NCBI RefSeq assembly: GCF_010587385.1
Contig: NZ_CP047475.1
Coordinates: 3,038,001-3,102,000 of the forward strand
Source of the DNA: Vibrio astriarenae
Lineage (GTDB): Bacteria > Pseudomonadota > Gammaproteobacteria > Enterobacterales > Vibrionaceae
DNA: 64,000 nt
Direction: 5' to 3'
Each line of letters begins with the position of its first letter. Within the stretch, counting starts at the first letter, position 1. The notes under the pieces are model-generated. The model was not told where the DNA came from. It did no database searches and worked only from the letters and a program-made list of their open reading frames with translations. Shown here piece after piece: positions 58,342-64,000 of this stretch. The position numbers and the translations under genes were made by a program.

Positions 58342-60393
58342 ATGTCCAGTAAAAAACCCCACCAGCTCGAGGCGACTCTCAAACAGTTTTGGGATGGCCT
58401 TGATGACCACGCTTGGATAAAGGATCTCAATGGGGTTTATGTACAATGTAATACCGCCGTCGAAAAAGCCTGGAGTCGCCCTCTCTCATCCATTATTGGC
58501 AAAACCGACTACGAGATCTTCGACAAAGATCTCGCCGACAAATTCTTGGTGACCGACAACATTGCCCTTTCTACCGGAAAACAGCACATCGTCGAAGAGT
58601 GTGCTCGGGCTGATGAGAATGGCCAAGAGATATGGCTGGAAACCATTAAATCCCCTGTGATTGACGATGACGGCCAGGTCATTGGGGTTTCTGGTATGAC
58701 ACGTAACGTCACCCGCAGAAAGCAGGTAGAAAACCAACTTGCGCTGGCAGCAAAAATTTTTCACAACTCCAATGAAGGTATGATAATCACTGATGTGCGC
58801 GGCAACATCATGGATGCAAACCCTGCTTTTTCTAACATTACGGGATATACGCTTTCTGAAGTCATTGGCCGCAATCCTCGTCTGCTTCAATCGGGCATGC
58901 ATAATGTCGACTTTTATCGCTCAATGTGGAGCACACTCGAAAATGACCTGCAGTGGAAAGGTGAGTTTATTAATCGCCGAAAAGATGGCTCCCTATATCC
59001 ACAAATGACCACCATTACTAAGGTTCTGGACAATAACCAGCAGTTGATGAACTTCATCTGCGTATTTGAAGATGTCTCGGTACAAAAGGCGCATGAAGAA
59101 AAACTCGAAAAGCTCGCTTTCTTTGACCATCTAACAGAGCTTCCGAACCGAGCGACTCTGCTTAAGACCATGAATGAGCAGATCATTCATGCCAGTAACA
59201 CGCAGCAGATGTTTGCAACCCTATTTCTCGACATAGACCACTTCAAGCACATCAATGACTCCTTCGGTCATCAAAGTGGCGATCAGATTCTAACCGAGCT
59301 TGCTCGCAGACTTCGCTCTCAGCTTGGTCGTCATGACCATATTGCTCGTATCGGGGGGGACGAGTTTGTTATTTTGATTACAGATATCGTCTCTATGGTT
59401 GAAGTGACTGCGGTTGTTGAGCGCATCTTTAGCTTGTTCAACCAAAGCTTCAACTTAATACCCAACGAGTCTCTGCGTATTTCCACCAGCATTGGCATTG
59501 CCATGTACCCAAGTGATGGACTTGATGCAGAAGCGTTACTAAAAAATGCTGATACAGCGATGTATCTTGCCAAAAACAATGGGCGCAACGGTTACGCCTT
59601 TTACACCCCTGAATTAACCGATGTCGCTCTCTCACATGTGCGCATTCAATCAGCCCTGCATAATGCGCTAGAGCAAGAGCAGTTTTCCCTCGCGTATCAA
59701 CCTCAGTTCGACCTAGCCAATAACCAGTTAAAAGGGTTTGAGGCACTGTTGCGCTGGACGCATCCGGAGCTCGGTAATGTCTCCCCTGCACAGTTTATCC
59801 CCATTGCTGAGCGCACAGGGTTGATTCAAGCCATTGGGTATTGGGTGTTAACCAGTGCATGCCAACAAGCAAAGCGCTGGCTGGATGAGGGGCATAACTT
59901 CGGAAAGATCGCGGTGAATGTCTCTGCGGTACAACTGAGACAGCGTGATTTTATTGATAAGCTCACTCAAATCCTACTCAACACGGGCTGCCCTGCCAGT
60001 CGTATCGAGATAGAGATCACTGAGGGTTTCCTAATTGATAACAAAGATCAGGCCATTCATGATCTGCAACTGCTGCAAAAGCTTGGTGTGAGTGTCGCGC
60101 TGGATGACTTTGGTACCGGTTACTCTTCTCTCTCGTACTTGAAAGGCTTGCCGCTCAACAAACTCAAGATTGATCGCTCGTTCATCAATGATGTACCTGA
60201 CAACAATGAAAGCAACTCGATCGTTAATGCGATTATTGCAATGGCTAAAACGCTTTCCCTAGAGGTGATTGCAGAAGGGATTGAGCAGGCAGAACAGATG
60301 GACTATTTAACCCAAAGTGGCTGCCACAGTGGCCAAGGCTATTTCCTTGGTAAACCACTCACGACAAACGATGCCACCCAAGTCATCAGATAA
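58342..60393 (+). CDS. PAS-PAS-GGDEF-EAL cyclic-di-GMP protein
   Basis: The 683 residues comprise two PAS domains (about 10-130 and 130-255), a GGDEF domain and an EAL domain, with no membrane segment. The active site RIGGDEFVIL (about residue 338) is intact, as are EAL-domain motifs FEALLRW (466), DDFGTGYSSL, LKIDRSFI and EGIEQ. Both synthesis and breakdown of c-di-GMP are therefore possible; the PAS domains presumably choose between them. ATG at 58342 has TTGGAG 6 bp upstream. A terminator follows. Confidence 0.92.
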   Translation: MSSKKPHQLEATLKQFWDGLDDHAWIKDLNGVYVQCNTAVEKAWSRPLSSIIGKTDYEIFDKDLADKFLVTDNIALSTGKQHIVEECARADENGQEIWLETIKSPVIDDDGQVIGVSGMTRNVTRRKQVENQLALAAKIFHNSNEGMIITDVRGNIMDANPAFSNITGYTLSEVIGRNPRLLQSGMHNVDFYRSMWSTLENDLQWKGEFINRRKDGSLYPQMTTITKVLDNNQQLMNFICVFEDVSVQKAHEEKLEKLAFFDHLTELPNRATLLKTMNEQIIHASNTQQMFATLFLDIDHFKHINDSFGHQSGDQILTELARRLRSQLGRHDHIARIGGDEFVILITDIVSMVEVTAVVERIFSLFNQSFNLIPNESLRISTSIGIAMYPSDGLDAEALLKNADTAMYLAKNNGRNGYAFYTPELTDVALSHVRIQSALHNALEQEQFSLAYQPQFDLANNQLKGFEALLRWTHPELGNVSPAQFIPIAERTGLIQAIGYWVLTSACQQAKRWLDEGHNFGKIAVNVSAVQLRQRDFIDKLTQILLNTGCPASRIEIEITEGFLIDNKDQAIHDLQLLQKLGVSVALDDFGTGYSSLSYLKGLPLNKLKIDRSFINDVPDNNESNSIVNAIIAMAKTLSLEVIAEGIEQAEQMDYLTQSGCHSGQGYFLGKPLTTNDATQVIR

Positions 60394-60399
60394 GAAAAA

Positions 60400-60420
60400 C
60401 CCAGCATCACTGATGCTGGG
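60400..60420. terminator. Terminator between the GGDEF-EAL gene and the flavoprotein gene
   Basis: CCCAGCATCA-c-TGATGCTGGG preceded by A5, so it works best for the minus strand, followed by TATATAAAAT on the plus strand. It lies between convergent genes. Confidence 0.75.
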
Positions 60421-60451
60421 TATATAAAATCTCGGTCTACATCGGTGAAGC

Positions 60452-61645
60452 TTAGACCCACTGGCCTGCCACAAACCCTGAGCTCCAACACCACTGAAAA
60501 TTGTAGCCTCCCAGCCAACCCGTCACATCCATCACCTCACCAACAAAGTACAGGCCTTCAACTGACTTACACTCCATGGTTTTTGATGATAGATGGTCTG
60601 TATCAACACCACCTAAAGTCACTTCGGCGGTTCGGTAACCCTCTGTACCATTCGGTAGGATAGTCCAATTTTCTAAACGCTCGACAATCTGTTCAAACTG
60701 CTTAGCATTGTATTGTTTCAGCGGCTTATCATCTAACTCTCGGCGAGCAATTAGCACTTCCACTAAACGCTTAGGCAGTACTTTTGCCAGCGTGTTCTTG
60801 AGGCTTTGGTTCGGGTGCTTCTCTCGCGAGTTCTCAAGCAAGCTGGCGATATCGTCATTCGGTACCAAGTTGATGCTCACAGGCTGACCTGCTTTCCAGA
60901 AAGAGGAGATCTGCAACACCGAAGGGCCAGATAAACCACGATGAGTGAACAACAGCGCTTCTTTAAACATGGTGCCATCTTGCGCGGTGATCTCGCTCGG
61001 AATCGCAATACCCGACAGCTCATCTAATGCCTGCTTATCTTCTTTGTGCAAGGTAAATGGCACCAGACCTGCGGTGGTTGGCATCACTGGCAGCCCAAAC
61101 TGCTCAGCAATTTTATACCCAAATGGCGTTGCGCCAAGCTTTGGCATCGACAAGCCACCGGTCGCCACCACCAAAGAATCACATGTGTATGACTCGGTAT
61201 TGATACTCAAGGAGAACCCCTGTTCTCGTTTCTCAATCGAGTGAACATCCGCCTGATACTGCAGCGCTACATTAGGCATGTCACACTCTGCCAGCAGCAT
61301 TTTTACGATGTCTTTTGCCGTATGATCCCCAACACAAAATAGCTGACCATGGTCGCGTTCTTCAAACTCGATACCATGCTTGCTCACCATAGAGATAAAG
61401 TCCCAATTGGTGTATTGCGAAAGCGCTGACTTCACAAAATGTGGGTTGTTGCACAGGTAATTCTGCGCGCTGACATCGTAATTGGTGAAGTTACAACGAC
61501 CACCGCCAGAGATAAGAATTTTACGTCCCGGCTTTTTTGCGTGGTCCACAACAAGTACGCGACGCCCTCGCTTACCAGCTTCAGCCGCACACATTAATCC
61601 TGCTGCGCCCGCACCAATAATCACTACATCAACGTGCTTACTCAT
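60452..61645 (-). CDS. HI0933-family (YhiN) flavoprotein
   Basis: This 397-residue NAD(P)/FAD-dependent oxidoreductase has the dinucleotide fold VDVVIIGAGAAGLMCAAEAG at the N-terminus, then KKPGRKILISGGGRCNFTN and the C-terminal WLGGYNFQWCWSSG motif of the family. The role of YhiN is not established. GTG at 61648 and ATG at 61645 are adjacent; the ATG is chosen. Confidence 0.88.
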   Translation of the reverse strand: MSKHVDVVIIGAGAAGLMCAAEAGKRGRRVLVVDHAKKPGRKILISGGGRCNFTNYDVSAQNYLCNNPHFVKSALSQYTNWDFISMVSKHGIEFEERDHGQLFCVGDHTAKDIVKMLLAECDMPNVALQYQADVHSIEKREQGFSLSINTESYTCDSLVVATGGLSMPKLGATPFGYKIAEQFGLPVMPTTAGLVPFTLHKEDKQALDELSGIAIPSEITAQDGTMFKEALLFTHRGLSGPSVLQISSFWKAGQPVSINLVPNDDIASLLENSREKHPNQSLKNTLAKVLPKRLVEVLIARRELDDKPLKQYNAKQFEQIVERLENWTILPNGTEGYRTAEVTLGGVDTDHLSSKTMECKSVEGLYFVGEVMDVTGWLGGYNFQWCWSSGFVAGQWV

Positions 61646-61679
61646 CACTTGTTACTCACTTTTAAGCAGAAATAAAAAA

Positions 61680-61699
61680 GGATGTGCAAATGCACATCC
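61680..61699 (-). terminator. Terminator after uspB
   Basis: On the minus strand GGATGTGCA-tt-TGCACATCC followed by TTTTTTATTT, 58 bp past the uspB stop. Confidence 0.85.
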
Positions 61700-61757
61700 T
61701 CCATGATTGGTGGCTATTTTAGCGGCAAAGCCTATCCATGCCAACTTTAGTTTATTG

Positions 61758-62081
61758 TCACAACATAAACGCAGCAAACACCGTCACAGCAAGAAGGGTC
61801 ATGCTCAAGACGAATAAGCCCCGAACTCGCACACACTTGTCTATGAACGCGGTATCGTGGTGTTGCAGATACTCCCGCGTGCGTAGATAGTGGAACAGGC
61901 GCACCTGTTTGGTGTAGTTTCCATGTGTGGTGAAGAAGCCCCCACCATCTACTTGCTGATAAAGCAATGGGTGAGCTTCGCGCATTATATATATCAGGGA
62001 TCGCAGTGCGGTGAGGTATCTCGCCAAATTGACGGTACTCACTACCATTAGTGAAAATAGAATAACATCGCTGCTGATCAT
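61758..62081 (-). CDS. uspB: Universal stress protein B
   Basis: This 107-residue protein has two membrane helices (about residues 5-25 and 88-106). The conserved centre [19 protein letters not shown] matches E. coli UspB (111 residues), as does RVRGLFVL near the end. UspB is a stationary-phase membrane protein linked to ethanol tolerance. It is downstream of ftnA on the same strand. Confidence 0.93.
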   Translation of the reverse strand: MISSDVILFSLMVVSTVNLARYLTALRSLIYIMREAHPLLYQQVDGGGFFTTHGNYTKQVRLFHYLRTREYLQHHDTAFIDKCVRVRGLFVLSMTLLAVTVFAAFML

Positions 62082-62158
62082 CTCTCCTCCCTACACCTTG
62101 TCATGGGCGAGCAGAGATGATCGTGATAGTCCTTAGCGCAGGGCCGTCGGGATATATC

Positions 62159-62686
62159 TTACTCCGCTGGCGAATCCATGATCGAAGATGAGCCTTCTTT
62201 TGCCATTGCAGCTAAATCTTTATCAATGAAGAACAACGCTTTACCATCTTCACCAACCAGATCCAGCTTGTCTAAAATTCCCTTAAATAGCTTCTCTTCC
62301 TCGTGTTGCTCTGCCACGTACCACTGCAAGAAGTTAAAGGTAGAATAGTCTTGAGAAGAGAACGCCACATGTGCCAGCTTGTTGATTTTTTGCGTAATCA
62401 TCTGCTCATGCTCATAGGTTTCTCGGAACACATCACCAAGACTCTCAAATTGGTGCTTTGGTGCTTCAATCGCACCCAGAATCGGCATCGCACCCGTCTC
62501 ACTTACATACGTAAAGAGGCGCTGCATGTGCTCCATCTCTTCTACAGCATGAGCACGTAAGAATTCAGCCGCTCCCTCAAACCCCTTGTCTTCACACCAA
62601 GCACTCATTTGTAAGTATAGATTGGATGAGAAAAATTCCAGATTAATTTGCTCGTTGAGCTGCTCTACCATTTCGTTAGCTAACAT
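62159..62686 (-). CDS. ftnA: Non-haem ferritin
   Basis: The 175 residues form a four-helix bundle with ferroxidase ligands: Glu in [28 protein letters not shown], and Glu/Gln in EQHEEEKLF. The 24-mer stores iron oxidised at these centres. ATG at 62686 follows TAGGAG. It is divergent from uspA, with uspB downstream. Ferritin mRNAs in related bacteria are influenced by iron through RyhB, which is present at 48 kb. Confidence 0.94.
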   Translation of the reverse strand: MLANEMVEQLNEQINLEFFSSNLYLQMSAWCEDKGFEGAAEFLRAHAVEEMEHMQRLFTYVSETGAMPILGAIEAPKHQFESLGDVFRETYEHEQMITQKINKLAHVAFSSQDYSTFNFLQWYVAEQHEEEKLFKGILDKLDLVGEDGKALFFIDKDLAAMAKEGSSSIMDSPAE

Positions 62687-62895
62687 TGGGACTCCTAGTA
62701 CCTTTATTCTAATATCCGCTAGTGTACGCCGCTGCGGCACGTTTTAACGTGACCTCTTTTGACTTATCAGCATACCTTTGAGATCAAAGATAACACTTTG
62801 TACCAAAGAAGTGGATATGCGATCACTGCAACATTCCCCCCAAAGGGTTAGTGCTAAGCTGAGGTTAATCAAACGGTGTTCATGGAGGTGTAGTT

Positions 62896-63321
62896 ATGAG
62901 TTATCAACATATTCTGGTGGCTGTCGACCTAACGCCAGACAGCCGATTGCTGATCGATAAAGCGGTCTCTCTAGCCCAACCTTTGGGTGCCAAAGTCTCG
63001 CTGGCACATATCGATGTGAACTATGCTGAGCTATACACTGGTTTAGTGGATATCAATCTCGCCCAGACCCAAGATCAAGCCGCTGCCGGCTCCCTACGCC
63101 AGCTTAATGAGCTTTGTGAAGCAACAGATTATCCGATTGCAAACACACTGGTGGGTGCCGGAGATCTCAGTAGTGAGCTGTGTGAATCGGTTGAAGAGAT
63201 GGATATCGACTTAGTGGTTTGCGGTCACCACCAAGACTTCTGGAGTAAGCTGCTATCGTCTACGCGCCAGTTGATTAACTGCACACCGGTGGATGTGCTT
63301 GTGGTGCCAATTAAGGACTAA
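62896..63321 (+). CDS. uspA: Universal stress protein A
   Basis: This 141-residue UspA-fold protein begins MSYQHILVAVDLTPDS and ends VDVLVVPIKD. The residues DLVVCGHHQDFWSKLLSS take the place of the ATP-binding G-x2-G-x9-G-S/T motif, so this is the non-nucleotide-binding UspA class, as in E. coli. GGAGG lies 7 bp upstream. Confidence 0.94.
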   Translation: MSYQHILVAVDLTPDSRLLIDKAVSLAQPLGAKVSLAHIDVNYAELYTGLVDINLAQTQDQAAAGSLRQLNELCEATDYPIANTLVGAGDLSSELCESVEEMDIDLVVCGHHQDFWSKLLSSTRQLINCTPVDVLVVPIKD

Positions 63322-63330
63322 CGAATCCGA

Positions 63331-63855
63331 TTAATGTAGCGATTCTACCGAAGCATCTTGGCTAAGGCTCACACTCGATGCCTGTTCGATTTTTTGCTTG
63401 AGCTTTTGATGCTTCTTCGCCAACTTGCGCTGCTTTTTAAGCACCTTTTTCATCGCTTTAAGATGCTTTTTCTGTTTCTTAATCGCTTTCTTCGCCTGTT
63501 TAAGCGTTTGTTCACTGCTATCGAACTCGATTGGGCTATCACTCTTGACTAACGGTAGCGCCGTTATCTGAGTGAGCTTCTCATCTGCGACTTTATTCAC
63601 TATTGGTTCTGGCCGTATTTCAGCGGGCTGGGTTATCGTCTCTTGCAGCAAGCCACATTGGCTCTGTTGCTCCTGTTGAGCTTTTTTCTGACAAGATAGA
63701 GGCGGGATAGCGGCTGGCTTGCATAGACGGGATTGGTCGTCGGCACTGCGCGCGCACGAACGACATACAAACTTTGGCTCAGCAACCAAGCGATGGATAT
63801 CCCCCAAATGCTCTTGGATGTCGCGTCGATTCAGTTTGCAAAGACGTTTAGTCAT
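63331..63855 (-). CDS. Unknown Cys- and Lys-rich protein
   Basis: This 174-residue protein is not recognised. The N-terminal 70 residues (KLNRRDIQEHLGDIHRLV, VCRSCARSADD) hold seven cysteines including a CxxC, which suggests metal or iron-sulfur binding. A Pro/Glu linker follows. Residues about 110-160 form a strongly basic helix (KKAIKKQKKHLKAMKKVLK), probably a coiled coil binding nucleic acid or membrane. There is no signal peptide. It is convergent with uspA (10 bp apart). A Fur-like box lies just upstream. Confidence 0.7.
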   Translation of the reverse strand: MTKRLCKLNRRDIQEHLGDIHRLVAEPKFVCRSCARSADDQSRLCKPAAIPPLSCQKKAQQEQQSQCGLLQETITQPAEIRPEPIVNKVADEKLTQITALPLVKSDSPIEFDSSEQTLKQAKKAIKKQKKHLKAMKKVLKKQRKLAKKHQKLKQKIEQASSVSLSQDASVESLH

Positions 63856-63875
63856 ACCGCTTACCTAACTAAAAA

Positions 63876-63890
63876 TAATAATGATTCTTA
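63876..63890. promoter_or_regulatory. Possible Fur box upstream of the unknown Cys/Lys-rich gene
   Basis: TAATAATGATTCTTA matches the 7-1-7 Fur consensus TGATAAT-n-ATTATCA at 11 of 14 positions. Its centre lies 28 bp upstream of the ATG at 63855. AT-rich DNA gives such matches by chance, so the call is tentative. Confidence 0.4.
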
Positions 63891-63935
63891 ATTAGGTATA
63901 ACGCGAATCTGAAGCGCACGCAAGCGGTTAATCGC

Positions 63936-64000
63936 TTACTCGCTGTCCATTGCCGCTTTGACGTAGACATCAAATCGATTCTTCTTAGTTTCGATCTTCA
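63936..64000 (-). CDS. 3' end of a probable rsmJ
   Basis: The last 20 codons read KIETKKNRFDVYVKAAMDSE and a TAA. The NRFDVYV ending resembles the C-terminus of RsmJ (YhiQ), the 16S rRNA G1516 methyltransferase, whose gene lies near uspA in related bacteria. With so little sequence this is a guess supported mainly by location. Confidence 0.4.
   Translation of the reverse strand, partial: KIETKKNRFDVYVKAAMDSE

Overview
The window is an ordinary-looking stretch of the main chromosome of a Vibrio (Vibrionaceae, Gammaproteobacteria). The evidence is the set of proteins and their order: epmA/frdABCD, hslUV-ftsN-cytR-priA-rpmE, a vexRAB-type efflux operon beside ubiK-ilvC-ilvY, hemN-yihI-csr RNA-cytochrome c4-engB-Spot 42-polA-RyhB-hemB, tatD/tatABC-ubiBJE-rmuC, and uspB-ftnA-uspA. 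It is a core region, with no phage, integron, transposase or CRISPR array.

Layout. 1-3.9 kb: the 5' part of epmA, divergent from the fumarate reductase operon. 3.9-7.8 kb: a LysR regulator, a secreted alkyl-sulfatase-type metallo-hydrolase and a small outer-membrane barrel. 7.8-16.2 kb: the HslUV protease, FtsN, CytR, PriA, ribosomal protein L31 and a NADP-type malic enzyme. 16.3-19.6 kb: the most unusual locus, a membrane Ser/Thr kinase overlapping an ECF sigma factor whose region 2.2 carries Thr-Thr where acidic residues are usual, followed by a TraF-like outer-membrane protein. An identical 11-bp sequence lies upstream of both the kinase and the TraF-like gene. 19.6-26.3 kb: a SPOR-domain protein and a peptide ABC transporter. 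26.8-27.7 kb: five tRNA genes (Arg-CCG, then two His-GTG/Pro-TGG units) with a decayed extra tRNA-Pro end. 27.9-38.8 kb: a c-type cytochrome, Rep helicase, the TetR/RND efflux operon, UbiK, IlvC and IlvY. 38.8-50 kb: haem and cytochrome genes, EngB, PolA, HemB, and three regulatory RNAs recognised from sequence (a CsrB-family RNA, Spot 42 and RyhB). 50-58 kb: TatD, TatABC, ubiquinone biosynthesis genes, RmuC and a DMT transporter. 58-64 kb: a PAS-PAS-GGDEF-EAL protein, a flavoprotein, UspB, ferritin, UspA, a Cys/Lys-rich unknown protein with a possible Fur box, and the 3' end of a probable rsmJ.

Common themes are respiration and redox (fumarate reductase, cytochromes, ubiquinone, haem), iron (RyhB with Fur boxes, ferritin, the Fur-box unknown) and envelope stress or export (Tat, RND pump, kinase-sigma locus). 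Two heptanucleotide tandem arrays (TTAAAGG x8 and AAGGCTC x15.7) lie immediately after stop codons. Two perfect DnaA boxes lie upstream of polA. No database search was run: names rest on recognising conserved motifs, lengths and gene order, and start codons were chosen from visible ribosome-binding sites and family N-termini.
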